64,000 nt of DNA from Coriaria nepalensis (GCA_027186245.1 CP114491.1:5701501-5765500); one strand, 5' to 3'; shown: positions 38,903 to 54,238, numbered from the stretch's first letter. Notes: a model not told the origin generated them from the sequence alone. Numbers and translations are program-made.

Positions 38903-40296
38903 GAATTCTATTTTTATACTTTCAACAGAAGTTTCGTGCATAACACGCTATCGACTTTTGAAGGACACGTGTGCATATGTTTTGCCTAAATATTACTTCA
39001 TTCAGTCTCCCCAATCCACTAAATCATTTGAAAATAATTCTAATGAATTCTATTTTTGCACTTGAAACACATGTTTCTTCATAACATGTAAATGATCTTA
39101 GAAGGACACGTGTGCATTTGTTTCGCCTAATAATCATTTCATTCAGCGTCCTCAAGCCATTAAATCAGATCAATGGGGTTCGAACGAATTCTATTTTTGC
39201 ACTTCAATCACAAGTTTCATGGATAACATGCAATTGATTTTTGAAGAACACGTGTGCATTTGTTTCGCCTAAAAATCATTTCATTGAGTCTCCTCAAGCC
39301 ACTAAATCATTTGAAAGTAATTCGAATGAATTCTATTTTTCGCACTTCAAACATAAGTTTCGTGCATGACATGCACATGATATTTGAATGACAACAAAGT
39401 GTGCATATGTTTTGCCTAAATATTACTTCATTGAGTCTCCCCAATCCACTAAATCATTTGAAAATAATTCTAACGAATTCTATTTTTGCACTTGTAACAC
39501 ATGTTTCGTCATAACATGTAAATGATCTTAGAAGGACACGTGTGCATTTGTTTCGCCTAATAATCATTTCACCGACTGTCCTCAAGCCATTAGATCAGAT
39601 CAATAGGGTTCGAAAGAATTCTACTTTTCCACTTCCTACACTAGTTTCGTGGATAACATGCAATTGATTTTTGAAGAACACGTATGCATTTGTTTCGCCT
39701 AAAAATCATTTTATTGAGTCTCTTCAAGCCACTAAATCAATGCAAACACAAGTTTCGTACATAACATGCAAATGATATTTGAATGACAAGTCTGCATTTG
39801 TTTCGCTTAAAAATAATTTTAATAAGTCTCCACAACCTATTAAATCAATATGAATAGAGTTCAAATGAATTCTATTTTTACACTTCAGTCACAAGTTTCG
39901 TGAGTAACATGATGCAATTGATTTTCGAAGGACATATTTGCGTATGTTTCGCCTAAAAATCATTTCACTTCGTCTCTTCAAGCCACTAAAATCGTTTCCA
40001 AGGAGTTCCAATGAATTCTATTTCTCGCAGTTCAAACACTACTTTCATGATAACATGCAAATGATCTTAGAATGACACGTGTGCATATGGTTCGCCTAAC
40101 AATCATTTTGACGTGTCTCCTCAGTCCACTAAATCATATGAACGAGGTTCGAACGAATTCTATTTTCGCACCTCAAACAAACGTTTCGTGCATAACATGC
40201 AAATGATCTTTCAAGGACAAGCCTGCATTTCTTTCGCAAAAAAATTATTTCAGTGAGTCTCCTTTACCCATTAAATCATATGAATAGGGTTCGAAG
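38903..40296 (+). repeat. 1.4-kb HOR unit U2 (1394 bp), haplotype c
   Basis: Haplotype c markers: C at 39003 (CATTCAGTCTCC), T at 39078 (TTTCTTCAT) and C at 39573 (CACCGACTG). Confidence 0.93.
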
Positions 40297-41691
40297 GAAT
40301 TCTATTTTTATACTTTCAACAGAAGTTTTGTGCATAACACGCTATCGACTTTTGAAGGACACGTGTGCATATGTTTTGCCTAAATATTACTTCATTGAGT
40401 CTCCCCAATCCACTAAATCATTTGAAAATAATTCTAATGAATTCTATTTTTGCACTTGAAACACATGTTTCGTCATAACATGTAAATGATCTTAGAAGGA
40501 CACGTGTGCATTTGTTTCGCCTAATAATCATTTCATTCAGCGTCCTCAAGCCATTAAATCAGATCAATGGGGTTCGAACGAATTCTATTTTTGCACTTCA
40601 ATCACAAGTTTCATGGATAACATGCAATTGATTTTTGAAGAACACGTGTGCATTTGTTTCGCCTAAAAATCATTTCATTGAGTCTCCTCAAGCCACTAAA
40701 TCATTTGAAAGTAATTCGAATGAATTCTATTTTTCGCACTTCAAACATAAGTTTCGTGCATGACATGCACATGATATTTGAATGACAACAAAGTGTGCAT
40801 ATGTTTTGCCTAAATATTACTTCATTGAGTCTCCCCAATCCACTAAATCATTTGAAAATAATTCTAACGAATTCTATTTTTGCACTTGTAACACATGTTT
40901 CGTCATAACATGTAAATGATCTTAGAAGGACACGTGTGCATTTGTTTCGCCTAATAATCATTTCACTGACTGTCCTCAAGCCATTAGATCAGATCAATAG
41001 GGTTCGAAAGAATTCTACTTTTCCACTTCCTACACTAGTTTCGTGGATAACATGCAATTGATTTTTGAAGAACACGTATGCATTTGTTTCGCCTAAAAAT
41101 CATTTTATTGAGTCTCTTCAAGCCACTAAATCAATGCAAACACAAGTTTCGTACATAACATGCAAATGATATTTGAATGACAAGTCTGCATTTGTTTCGC
41201 TTAAAAATAATTTTAATAAGTCTCCACAACCTATTAAATCAATATGAATAGAGTTCAAATGAATTCTATTTTTACACTTCAGTCACAAGTTTCGTGAGTA
41301 ACATGATGCAATTGATTTTCGAAGGACATATTTGCGTATGTTTCGCCTAAAAATCATTTCACTTCGTCTCTTCAAGCCACTAAAATCGTTTCCAAGGAGT
41401 TCCAATGAATTCTATTTCTCGCAGTTCAAACACTACTTTCATGCATAACATGCAAATGATCTTAGAATGACACGTGTGCATATGGTTCGCCTAACAATCA
41501 TTTTGACGTGTCTCCTCAGTCCACTAAATCATATGAACGAGGTTCGAACGAATTCTATTTTCGCACCTCAAACAAACGTTTCGTGCATAACATGCAAATG
41601 ATCTTTCAAGGACAAGCCTGCATTTCTTTCGCAAAAAAATTATTTCAGTGAGTCTCCTTTACCCATTAAATCATATGAATAGGGTTCGAAG
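40297..41691 (+). repeat. 1.4-kb HOR unit U3 (1395 bp), haplotype d
   Basis: Haplotype d: T at 40329 (GTTTTGTGC for GTTTCGTGC, a CpG to TpG change), TTTCGTCAT, AAATCAG and CATGCATAAC at about 41439, giving 1395 bp. Confidence 0.93.
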
Positions 41692-43085
41692 GAATTCTAT
41701 TTTTATACTTTCAACAGAAGTTTCGTGCATAACACGCTATCGACTTTTGAAGGACACGTGTGCATATGTTTTGCCTAAATATTACTTCATTGAGTCTCCC
41801 CAATCCACTAAATCATTTGAAAATAATTCTAATGAATTCTATTTTTGCACTTGAAACACATGTTTCGTCATAACATGTAAATGATCTTAGAAGGACACGT
41901 GTGCATTTGTTTCGCCTAATAATCATTTCATTCAGCGTCCTCAAGCCATTAAAGCAGATCAATGGGGTTCGAACGAATTCTATTTTTGCACTTCAATCAC
42001 AAGTTTCATGGATAACATGCAATTGATTTTTGAAGAACACGTGTGCATTTGTTTCGCCTAAAAATCATTTCATTGAGTCTCCTCAAGCCACTAAATCATT
42101 TGAAAGTAATTCGAATGAATTCTATTTTTCGCACTTCAAACATAAGTTTCGTGCATGACATGCACATGATATTTGAATGACAACAAAGTGTGCATATGTT
42201 TTGCCTAAATATTACTTCATTGAGTCTCCCCAATCCACTAAATCATTTGAAAATAATTCTAACGAATTCTATTTTTGCACTTGTAACACATGTTTCGTCA
42301 TAACATGTAAATGATCTTAGAAGGACACGTGTGCATTTGTTTCGCCTAATAATCATTTCACTGACTGTCCTCAAGCCATTAGATCAGATCAATAGGGTTC
42401 GAAAGAATTCTACTTTTCCACTTCCTACACTAGTTTCGTGGATAACATGCAATTGATTTTTGAAGAACACGTATGCATTTGTTTCGCCTAAAAATCATTT
42501 TATTGAGTCTCTTCAAGCCACTAAATCAATGCAAACACAAGTTTCGTACATAACATGCAAATGATATTTGAATGACAAGTCTGCATTTGTTTCGCTTAAA
42601 AATAATTTTAATAAGTCTCCACAACCTATTAAATCAATATGAATAGAGTTCAAATGAATTCTATTTTTACACTTCAGTCACAAGTTTCGTGAGTAACATG
42701 ATGCAATTGATTTTCGAAGGACATATTTGCGTATGTTTCGCCTAAAAATCATTTCACTTCGTCTCTTCAAGCCACTAAAATCGTTTCCAAGGAGTTCCAA
42801 TGAATTCTATTTCTCGCAGTTCAAACACTACTTTCATGATAACATGCAAATGATCTTAGAATGACACGTGTGCATATGGTTCGCCTAACAATCATTTTGA
42901 CGTGTCTCCTCAGTCCACTAAATCATATGAACGAGGTTCGAACGAATTCTATTTTCGCACCTCAAACAAACGTTTCGTGCATAACATGCAAATGATCTTT
43001 CAAGGACAAGCCTGCATTTCTTTCGCAAAAAAATTATTTCAGTGAGTCTCCTTTACCCATTAAATCATATGAATAGGGTTCGAAG
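41692..43085 (+). repeat. 1.4-kb HOR unit U4 (1394 bp), haplotype a
   Basis: Haplotype a marker G at 41954 (AAAGCAGATC); otherwise common states; CATGATAAC. Confidence 0.93.
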
Positions 43086-44479
43086 GAATTCTATTTTTAT
43101 ACTTTCAACAGAAGTTTTGTGCATAACACGCTATCGACTTTTGAAGGACACGTGTGCATATGTTTTGCCTAAATATTACTTCATTGAGTCTCCCCAATCC
43201 ACTAAATCATTTGAAAATAATTCTAATGAATTCTATTTTTGCACTTGAAACACATGTTTCTTCATAACATGTAAATGATCTTAGAAGGACACGTGTGCAT
43301 TTGTTTCGCCTAATAATCATTTCATTCAGCGTCCTCAAGCCATTAAATCAGATCAATGGGGTTCGAACGAATTCTATTTTTGCACTTCAATCACAAGTTT
43401 CATGGATAACATGCAATTGATTTTTGAAGAACACGTGTGCATTTGTTTCGCCTAAAAATCATTTCATTGAGTCTCCTCAAGCCACTAAATCATTTGAAAG
43501 TAATTCGAATGAATTCTATTTTTCGCACTTCAAACATAAGTTTCGTGCATGACATGCACATGATATTTGAATGACAACAAAGTGTGCATATGTTTTGCCT
43601 AAATATTACTTCATTGAGTCTCCCCAATCCACTAAATCATTTGAAAATAATTCTAACGAATTCTATTTTTGCACTTGTAACACATGTTTCGTCATAACAT
43701 GTAAATGATCTTAGAAGGACACGTGTGCATTTGTTTCGCCTAATAATCATTTCACTGACTGTCCTCAAGCCATTAGATCAGATCAATAGGGTTCGAAAGA
43801 ATTCTACTTTTCCACTTCCTACACTAGTTTCGTGGATAACATGCAATTGATTTTTGAAGAACACGTATGCATTTGTTTCGCCTAAAAATCATTTTATTGA
43901 GTCTCTTCAAGCCACTAAATCAATGCAAACACAAGTTTCGTACATAACATGCAAATGATATTTGAATGACAAGTCTGCATTTGTTTCGCTTAAAAATAAT
44001 TTTAATAAGTCTCCACAACCTATTAAATCAATATGAATAGAGTTCAAATGAATTCTATTTTTACACTTCAGTCACAAGTTTCGTGAGTAACATGATGCAA
44101 TTGATTTTCGAAGGACATATTTGCGTATGTTTCGCCTAAAAATCATTTCACTTCGTCTCTTCAAGCCACTAAAATCGTTTCCAAGGAGTTCCAATGAATT
44201 CTATTTCTCGCAGTTCAAACACTACTTTCATGATAACATGCAAATGATCTTAGAATGACACGTGTGCATATGGTTCGCCTAACAATCATTTTGACGTGTC
44301 TCCTCAGTCCACTAAATCATATGAACGAGGTTCGAACGAATTCTATTTTCGCACCTCAAACAAACGTTTCGTGCATAACATGCAAATGATCTTTCAAGGA
44401 CAAGCCTGCATTTCTTTCGCAAAAAAATTATTTCAGTGAGTCTCCTTTACCCATTAAATCATATGAATAGGGTTCGAAG
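43086..44479 (+). repeat. 1.4-kb HOR unit U5 (1394 bp), haplotype b
   Basis: Haplotype b: T at 43118 (GTTTTGTGC) together with T at 43261 (TTTCTTCAT); AAATCAG; CACTGACTG; CATGATAAC. Confidence 0.93.
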
Positions 44480-45873
44480 GAATTCTATTTTTATACTTTC
44501 AACAGAAGTTTCGTGCATAACACGCTATCGACTTTTGAAGGACACGTGTGCATATGTTTTGCCTAAATATTACTTCATTCAGTCTCCCCAATCCACTAAA
44601 TCATTTGAAAATAATTCTAATGAATTCTATTTTTGCACTTGAAACACATGTTTCTTCATAACATGTAAATGATCTTAGAAGGACACGTGTGCATTTGTTT
44701 CGCCTAATAATCATTTCATTCAGCGTCCTCAAGCCATTAAATCAGATCAATGGGGTTCGAACGAATTCTATTTTTGCACTTCAATCACAAGTTTCATGGA
44801 TAACATGCAATTGATTTTTGAAGAACACGTGTGCATTTGTTTCGCCTAAAAATCATTTCATTGAGTCTCCTCAAGCCACTAAATCATTTGAAAGTAATTC
44901 GAATGAATTCTATTTTTCGCACTTCAAACATAAGTTTCGTGCATGACATGCACATGATATTTGAATGACAACAAAGTGTGCATATGTTTTGCCTAAATAT
45001 TACTTCATTGAGTCTCCCCAATCCACTAAATCATTTGAAAATAATTCTAACGAATTCTATTTTTGCACTTGTAACACATGTTTCGTCATAACATGTAAAT
45101 GATCTTAGAAGGACACGTGTGCATTTGTTTCGCCTAATAATCATTTCACCGACTGTCCTCAAGCCATTAGATCAGATCAATAGGGTTCGAAAGAATTCTA
45201 CTTTTCCACTTCCTACACTAGTTTCGTGGATAACATGCAATTGATTTTTGAAGAACACGTATGCATTTGTTTCGCCTAAAAATCATTTTATTGAGTCTCT
45301 TCAAGCCACTAAATCAATGCAAACACAAGTTTCGTACATAACATGCAAATGATATTTGAATGACAAGTCTGCATTTGTTTCGCTTAAAAATAATTTTAAT
45401 AAGTCTCCACAACCTATTAAATCAATATGAATAGAGTTCAAATGAATTCTATTTTTACACTTCAGTCACAAGTTTCGTGAGTAACATGATGCAATTGATT
45501 TTCGAAGGACATATTTGCGTATGTTTCGCCTAAAAATCATTTCACTTCGTCTCTTCAAGCCACTAAAATCGTTTCCAAGGAGTTCCAATGAATTCTATTT
45601 CTCGCAGTTCAAACACTACTTTCATGATAACATGCAAATGATCTTAGAATGACACGTGTGCATATGGTTCGCCTAACAATCATTTTGACGTGTCTCCTCA
45701 GTCCACTAAATCATATGAACGAGGTTCGAACGAATTCTATTTTCGCACCTCAAACAAACGTTTCGTGCATAACATGCAAATGATCTTTCAAGGACAAGCC
45801 TGCATTTCTTTCGCAAAAAAATTATTTCAGTGAGTCTCCTTTACCCATTAAATCATATGAATAGGGTTCGAAG
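44480..45873 (+). repeat. 1.4-kb HOR unit U6 (1394 bp), haplotype c
   Basis: Haplotype c: C at 44580, T at 44655 and C at 45150. Confidence 0.93.
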
Positions 45874-47267
45874 GAATTCTATTTTTATACTTTCAACAGA
45901 AGTTTTGTGCATAACACGCTATCGACTTTTGAAGGACACGTGTGCATATGTTTTGCCTAAATATTACTTCATTGAGTCTCCCCAATCCACTAAATCATTT
46001 GAAAATAATTCTAATGAATTCTATTTTTGCACTTGAAACACATGTTTCGTCATAACATGTAAATGATCTTAGAAGGACACGTGTGCATTTGTTTCGCCTA
46101 ATAATCATTTCATTCAGCGTCCTCAAGCCATTAAATCAGATCAATGGGGTTCGAACGAATTCTATTTTTGCACTTCAATCACAAGTTTCATGGATAACAT
46201 GCAATTGATTTTTGAAGAACACGTGTGCATTTGTTTCGCCTAAAAATCATTTCATTGAGTCTCCTCAAGCCACTAAATCATTTGAAAGTAATTCGAATGA
46301 ATTCTATTTTTCGCACTTCAAACATAAGTTTCGTGCATGACATGCACATGATATTTGAATGACAACAAAGTGTGCATATGTTTTGCCTAAATATTACTTC
46401 ATTGAGTCTCCCCAATCCACTAAATCATTTGAAAATAATTCTAACGAATTCTATTTTTGCACTTGTAACACATGTTTCGTCATAACATGTAAATGATCTT
46501 AGAAGGACACGTGTGCATTTGTTTCGCCTAATAATCATTTCACTGACTGTCCTCAAGCCATTAGATCAGATCAATAGGGTTCGAAAGAATTCTACTTTTC
46601 CACTTCCTACACTAGTTTCGTGGATAACATGCAATTGATTTTTGAAGAACACGTATGCATTTGTTTCGCCTAAAAATCATTTTATTGAGTCTCTTCAAGC
46701 CACTAAATCAATGCAAACACAAGTTTCGTACATAACATGCAAATGATATTTGAATGACAAGTCTGCATTTGTTTCGCTTAAAAATAATTTTAATAAGTCT
46801 CCACAACCTATTAAATCAATATGAATAGAGTTCAAATGAATTCTATTTTTACACTTCAGTCACAAGTTTCGTGAGTAACATGATGCAATTGATTTTCGAA
46901 GGACATATTTGCGTATGTTTCGCCTAAAAATCATTTCACTTCGTCTCTTCAAGCCACTAAAATCGTTTCCAAGGAGTTCCAATGAATTCTATTTCTCGCA
47001 GTTCAAACACTACTTTCATGATAACATGCAAATGATCTTAGAATGACACGTGTGCATATGGTTCGCCTAACAATCATTTTGACGTGTCTCCTCAGTCCAC
47101 TAAATCATATGAACGAGGTTCGAACGAATTCTATTTTCGCACCTCAAACAAACGTTTCGTGCATAACATGCAAATGATCTTTCAAGGACAAGCCTGCATT
47201 TCTTTCGCAAAAAAATTATTTCAGTGAGTCTCCTTTACCCATTAAATCATATGAATAGGGTTCGAAG
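45874..47267 (+). repeat. 1.4-kb HOR unit U7 (1394 bp), haplotype d variant
   Basis: As haplotype d (T at 45906, TTTCGTCAT), but with CATGATAAC instead of CATGCATAAC, so 1394 bp. The right end has evidently been exchanged or has lost the same base. Confidence 0.92.
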
Positions 47268-48661
47268 GAATTCTATTTTTATACTTTCAACAGAAGTTTT
47301 GTGCATAACACGCTATCGACTTTTGAAGGACACGTGTGCATATGTTTTGCCTAAATATTACTTCATTGAGTCTCCCCAATCCACTAAATCATTTGAAAAT
47401 AATTCTAATGAATTCTATTTTTGCACTTGAAACACATGTTTCTTCATAACATGTAAATGATCTTAGAAGGACACGTGTGCATTTGTTTCGCCTAATAATC
47501 ATTTCATTCAGCGTCCTCAAGCCATTAAATCAGATCAATGGGGTTCGAACGAATTCTATTTTTGCACTTCAATCACAAGTTTCATGGATAACATGCAATT
47601 GATTTTTGAAGAACACGTGTGCATTTGTTTCGCCTAAAAATCATTTCATTGAGTCTCCTCAAGCCACTAAATCATTTGAAAGTAATTCGAATGAATTCTA
47701 TTTTTCGCACTTCAAACATAAGTTTCGTGCATGACATGCACATGATATTTGAATGACAACAAAGTGTGCATATGTTTTGCCTAAATATTACTTCATTGAG
47801 TCTCCCCAATCCACTAAATCATTTGAAAATAATTCTAACGAATTCTATTTTTGCACTTGTAACACATGTTTCGTCATAACATGTAAATGATCTTAGAAGG
47901 ACACGTGTGCATTTGTTTCGCCTAATAATCATTTCACTGACTGTCCTCAAGCCATTAGATCAGATCAATAGGGTTCGAAAGAATTCTACTTTTCCACTTC
48001 CTACACTAGTTTCGTGGATAACATGCAATTGATTTTTGAAGAACACGTATGCATTTGTTTCGCCTAAAAATCATTTTATTGAGTCTCTTCAAGCCACTAA
48101 ATCAATGCAAACACAAGTTTCGTACATAACATGCAAATGATATTTGAATGACAAGTCTGCATTTGTTTCGCTTAAAAATAATTTTAATAAGTCTCCACAA
48201 CCTATTAAATCAATATGAATAGAGTTCAAATGAATTCTATTTTTACACTTCAGTCACAAGTTTCGTGAGTAACATGATGCAATTGATTTTCGAAGGACAT
48301 ATTTGCGTATGTTTCGCCTAAAAATCATTTCACTTCGTCTCTTCAAGCCACTAAAATCGTTTCCAAGGAGTTCCAATGAATTCTATTTCTCGCAGTTCAA
48401 ACACTACTTTCATGATAACATGCAAATGATCTTAGAATGACACGTGTGCATATGGTTCGCCTAACAATCATTTTGACGTGTCTCCTCAGTCCACTAAATC
48501 ATATGAACGAGGTTCGAACGAATTCTATTTTCGCACCTCAAACAAACGTTTCGTGCATAACATGCAAATGATCTTTCAAGGACAAGCCTGCATTTCTTTC
48601 GCAAAAAAATTATTTCAGTGAGTCTCCTTTACCCATTAAATCATATGAATAGGGTTCGAAG
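47268..48661 (+). repeat. 1.4-kb HOR unit U8 (1394 bp), haplotype b
   Basis: T at 47300 and T at 47443; the remaining markers as in U5. Confidence 0.93.
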
Positions 48662-50055
48662 GAATTCTATTTTTATACTTTCAACAGAAGTTTCGTGCAT
48701 AACACGCTATCGACTTTTGAAGGACACGTGTGCATATGTTTTGCCTAAATATTACTTCATTCAGTCTCCCCAATCCACTAAATCATTTGAAAATAATTCT
48801 AATGAATTCTATTTTTGCACTTGAAACACATGTTTCTTCATAACATGTAAATGATCTTAGAAGGACACGTGTGCATTTGTTTCGCCTAATAATCATTTCA
48901 TTCAGCGTCCTCAAGCCATTAAATCAGATCAATGGGGTTCGAACGAATTCTATTTTTGCACTTCAATCACAAGTTTCATGGATAACATGCAATTGATTTT
49001 TGAAGAACACGTGTGCATTTGTTTCGCCTAAAAATCATTTCATTGAGTCTCCTCAAGCCACTAAATCATTTGAAAGTAATTCGAATGAATTCTATTTTTC
49101 GCACTTCAAACATAAGTTTCGTGCATGACATGCACATGATATTTGAATGACAACAAAGTGTGCATATGTTTTGCCTAAATATTACTTCATTGAGTCTCCC
49201 CAATCCACTAAATCATTTGAAAATAATTCTAACGAATTCTATTTTTGCACTTGTAACACATGTTTCGTCATAACATGTAAATGATCTTAGAAGGACACGT
49301 GTGCATTTGTTTCGCCTAATAATCATTTCACCGACTGTCCTCAAGCCATTAGATCAGATCAATAGGGTTCGAAAGAATTCTACTTTTCCACTTCCTACAC
49401 TAGTTTCGTGGATAACATGCAATTGATTTTTGAAGAACACGTATGCATTTGTTTCGCCTAAAAATCATTTTATTGAGTCTCTTCAAGCCACTAAATCAAT
49501 GCAAACACAAGTTTCGTACATAACATGCAAATGATATTTGAATGACAAGTCTGCATTTGTTTCGCTTAAAAATAATTTTAATAAGTCTCCACAACCTATT
49601 AAATCAATATGAATAGAGTTCAAATGAATTCTATTTTTACACTTCAGTCACAAGTTTCGTGAGTAACATGATGCAATTGATTTTCGAAGGACATATTTGC
49701 GTATGTTTCGCCTAAAAATCATTTCACTTCGTCTCTTCAAGCCACTAAAATCGTTTCCAAGGAGTTCCAATGAATTCTATTTCTCGCAGTTCAAACACTA
49801 CTTTCATGATAACATGCAAATGATCTTAGAATGACACGTGTGCATATGGTTCGCCTAACAATCATTTTGACGTGTCTCCTCAGTCCACTAAATCATATGA
49901 ACGAGGTTCGAACGAATTCTATTTTCGCACCTCAAACAAACGTTTCGTGCATAACATGCAAATGATCTTTCAAGGACAAGCCTGCATTTCTTTCGCAAAA
50001 AAATTATTTCAGTGAGTCTCCTTTACCCATTAAATCATATGAATAGGGTTCGAAG
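48662..50055 (+). repeat. 1.4-kb HOR unit U9 (1394 bp), haplotype c
   Basis: C at 48762, T at 48837 and C at 49332. Confidence 0.93.
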
Positions 50056-51450
50056 GAATTCTATTTTTATACTTTCAACAGAAGTTTTGTGCATAACACG
50101 CTATCGACTTTTGAAGGACACGTGTGCATATGTTTTGCCTAAATATTACTTCATTGAGTCTCCCCAATCCACTAAATCATTTGAAAATAATTCTAATGAA
50201 TTCTATTTTTGCACTTGAAACACATGTTTCGTCATAACATGTAAATGATCTTAGAAGGACACGTGTGCATTTGTTTCGCCTAATAATCATTTCATTCAGC
50301 GTCCTCAAGCCATTAAATCAGATCAATGGGGTTCGAACGAATTCTATTTTTGCACTTCAATCACAAGTTTCATGGATAACATGCAATTGATTTTTGAAGA
50401 ACACGTGTGCATTTGTTTCGCCTAAAAATCATTTCATTGAGTCTCCTCAAGCCACTAAATCATTTGAAAGTAATTCGAATGAATTCTATTTTTCGCACTT
50501 CAAACATAAGTTTCGTGCATGACATGCACATGATATTTGAATGACAACAAAGTGTGCATATGTTTTGCCTAAATATTACTTCATTGAGTCTCCCCAATCC
50601 ACTAAATCATTTGAAAATAATTCTAACGAATTCTATTTTTGCACTTGTAACACATGTTTCGTCATAACATGTAAATGATCTTAGAAGGACACGTGTGCAT
50701 TTGTTTCGCCTAATAATCATTTCACTGACTGTCCTCAAGCCATTAGATCAGATCAATAGGGTTCGAAAGAATTCTACTTTTCCACTTCCTACACTAGTTT
50801 CGTGGATAACATGCAATTGATTTTTGAAGAACACGTATGCATTTGTTTCGCCTAAAAATCATTTTATTGAGTCTCTTCAAGCCACTAAATCAATGCAAAC
50901 ACAAGTTTCGTACATAACATGCAAATGATATTTGAATGACAAGTCTGCATTTGTTTCGCTTAAAAATAATTTTAATAAGTCTCCACAACCTATTAAATCA
51001 ATATGAATAGAGTTCAAATGAATTCTATTTTTACACTTCAGTCACAAGTTTCGTGAGTAACATGATGCAATTGATTTTCGAAGGACATATTTGCGTATGT
51101 TTCGCCTAAAAATCATTTCACTTCGTCTCTTCAAGCCACTAAAATCGTTTCCAAGGAGTTCCAATGAATTCTATTTCTCGCAGTTCAAACACTACTTTCA
51201 TGCATAACATGCAAATGATCTTAGAATGACACGTGTGCATATGGTTCGCCTAACAATCATTTTGACGTGTCTCCTCAGTCCACTAAATCATATGAACGAG
51301 GTTCGAACGAATTCTATTTTCGCACCTCAAACAAACGTTTCGTGCATAACATGCAAATGATCTTTCAAGGACAAGCCTGCATTTCTTTCGCAAAAAAATT
51401 ATTTCAGTGAGTCTCCTTTACCCATTAAATCATATGAATAGGGTTCGAAG
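50056..51450 (+). repeat. 1.4-kb HOR unit U10 (1395 bp), haplotype d
   Basis: T at 50088, TTTCGTCAT, and CATGCATAAC near 51199. Confidence 0.93.
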
Positions 51451-52844
51451 GAATTCTATTTTTATACTTTCAACAGAAGTTTCGTGCATAACACGCTATC
51501 GACTTTTGAAGGACACGTGTGCATATGTTTTGCCTAAATATTACTTCATTGAGTCTCCCCAATCCACTAAATCATTTGAAAATAATTCTAATGAATTCTA
51601 TTTTTGCACTTGAAACACATGTTTCTTCATAACATGTAAATGATCTTAGAAGGACACGTGTGCATTTGTTTCGCCTAATAATCATTTCATTCAGCGTCCT
51701 CAAGCCATTAAATCAGATCAATGGGGTTCGAACGAATTCTATTTTTGCACTTCAATCACAAGTTTCATGGATAACATGCAATTGATTTTTGAAGAACACG
51801 TGTGCATTTGTTTCGCCTAAAAATCATTTCATTGAGTCTCCTCAAGCCACTAAATCATTTGAAAGTAATTCGAATGAATTCTATTTTTCGCACTTCAAAC
51901 ATAAGTTTCGTGCATGACATGCACATGATATTTGAATGACAACAAAGTGTGCATATGTTTTGCCTAAATATTACTTCATTGAGTCTCCCCAATCCACTAA
52001 ATCATTTGAAAATAATTCTAACGAATTCTATTTTTGCACTTGTAACACATGTTTCGTCATAACATGTAAATGATCTTAGAAGGACACGTGTGCATTTGTT
52101 TCGCCTAATAATCATTTCACTGACTGTCCTCAAGCCATTAGATCAGATCAATAGGGTTCGAAAGAATTCTACTTTTCCACTTCCTACACTAGTTTCGTGG
52201 ATAACATGCAATTGATTTTTGAAGAACACGTATGCATTTGTTTCGCCTAAAAATCATTTTATTGAGTCTCTTCAAGCCACTAAATCAATGCAAACACAAG
52301 TTTCGTACATAACATGCAAATGATATTTGAATGACAAGTCTGCATTTGTTTCGCTTAAAAATAATTTTAATAAGTCTCCACAACCTATTAAATCAATATG
52401 AATAGAGTTCAAATGAATTCTATTTTTACACTTCAGTCACAAGTTTCGTGAGTAACATGATGCAATTGATTTTCGAAGGACATATTTGCGTATGTTTCGC
52501 CTAAAAATCATTTCACTTCGTCTCTTCAAGCCACTAAAATCGTTTCCAAGGAGTTCCAATGAATTCTATTTCTCGCAGTTCAAACACTACTTTCATGATA
52601 ACATGCAAATGATCTTAGAATGACACGTGTGCATATGGTTCGCCTAACAATCATTTTGACGTGTCTCCTCAGTCCACTAAATCATATGAACGAGGTTCGA
52701 ACGAATTCTATTTTCGCACCTCAAACAAACGTTTCGTGCATAACATGCAAATGATCTTTCAAGGACAAGCCTGCATTTCTTTCGCAAAAAAATTATTTCA
52801 GTGAGTCTCCTTTACCCATTAAATCATATGAATAGGGTTCGAAG
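51451..52844 (+). repeat. 1.4-kb HOR unit U11 (1394 bp), b-like recombinant
   Basis: Has T at 51626 (TTTCTTCAT, as in b), but C at the GTTTCGTGC site (as in a), and AAATCAG. It looks like an a-to-b exchange between these two sites, about 140 bp apart, or a back change. It takes the b position, directly before a c unit. Confidence 0.9.
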
Positions 52845-54238
52845 GAATTCTATTTTTATACTTTCAACAGAAGTTTCGTGCATAACACGCTATCGACTTT
52901 TGAAGGACACGTGTGCATATGTTTTGCCTAAATATTACTTCATTCAGTCTCCCCAATCCACTAAATCATTTGAAAATAATTCTAATGAATTCTATTTTTG
53001 CACTTGAAACACATGTTTCTTCATAACATGTAAATGATCTTAGAAGGACACGTGTGCATTTGTTTCGCCTAATAATCATTTCATTCAGCGTCCTCAAGCC
53101 ATTAAATCAGATCAATGGGGTTCGAACGAATTCTATTTTTGCACTTCAATCACAAGTTTCATGGATAACATGCAATTGATTTTTGAAGAACACGTGTGCA
53201 TTTGTTTCGCCTAAAAATCATTTCATTGAGTCTCCTCAAGCCACTAAATCATTTGAAAGTAATTCGAATGAATTCTATTTTTCGCACTTCAAACATAAGT
53301 TTCGTGCATGACATGCACATGATATTTGAATGACAACAAAGTGTGCATATGTTTTGCCTAAATATTACTTCATTGAGTCTCCCCAATCCACTAAATCATT
53401 TGAAAATAATTCTAACGAATTCTATTTTTGCACTTGTAACACATGTTTCGTCATAACATGTAAATGATCTTAGAAGGACACGTGTGCATTTGTTTCGCCT
53501 AATAATCATTTCACCGACTGTCCTCAAGCCATTAGATCAGATCAATAGGGTTCGAAAGAATTCTACTTTTCCACTTCCTACACTAGTTTCGTGGATAACA
53601 TGCAATTGATTTTTGAAGAACACGTATGCATTTGTTTCGCCTAAAAATCATTTTATTGAGTCTCTTCAAGCCACTAAATCAATGCAAACACAAGTTTCGT
53701 ACATAACATGCAAATGATATTTGAATGACAAGTCTGCATTTGTTTCGCTTAAAAATAATTTTAATAAGTCTCCACAACCTATTAAATCAATATGAATAGA
53801 GTTCAAATGAATTCTATTTTTACACTTCAGTCACAAGTTTCGTGAGTAACATGATGCAATTGATTTTCGAAGGACATATTTGCGTATGTTTCGCCTAAAA
53901 ATCATTTCACTTCGTCTCTTCAAGCCACTAAAATCGTTTCCAAGGAGTTCCAATGAATTCTATTTCTCGCAGTTCAAACACTACTTTCATGATAACATGC
54001 AAATGATCTTAGAATGACACGTGTGCATATGGTTCGCCTAACAATCATTTTGACGTGTCTCCTCAGTCCACTAAATCATATGAACGAGGTTCGAACGAAT
54101 TCTATTTTCGCACCTCAAACAAACGTTTCGTGCATAACATGCAAATGATCTTTCAAGGACAAGCCTGCATTTCTTTCGCAAAAAAATTATTTCAGTGAGT
54201 CTCCTTTACCCATTAAATCATATGAATAGGGTTCGAAG
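52845..54238 (+). repeat. 1.4-kb HOR unit U12 (1394 bp), haplotype c
   Basis: C at 52945, T at 53020 and C at 53515. Confidence 0.93.
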
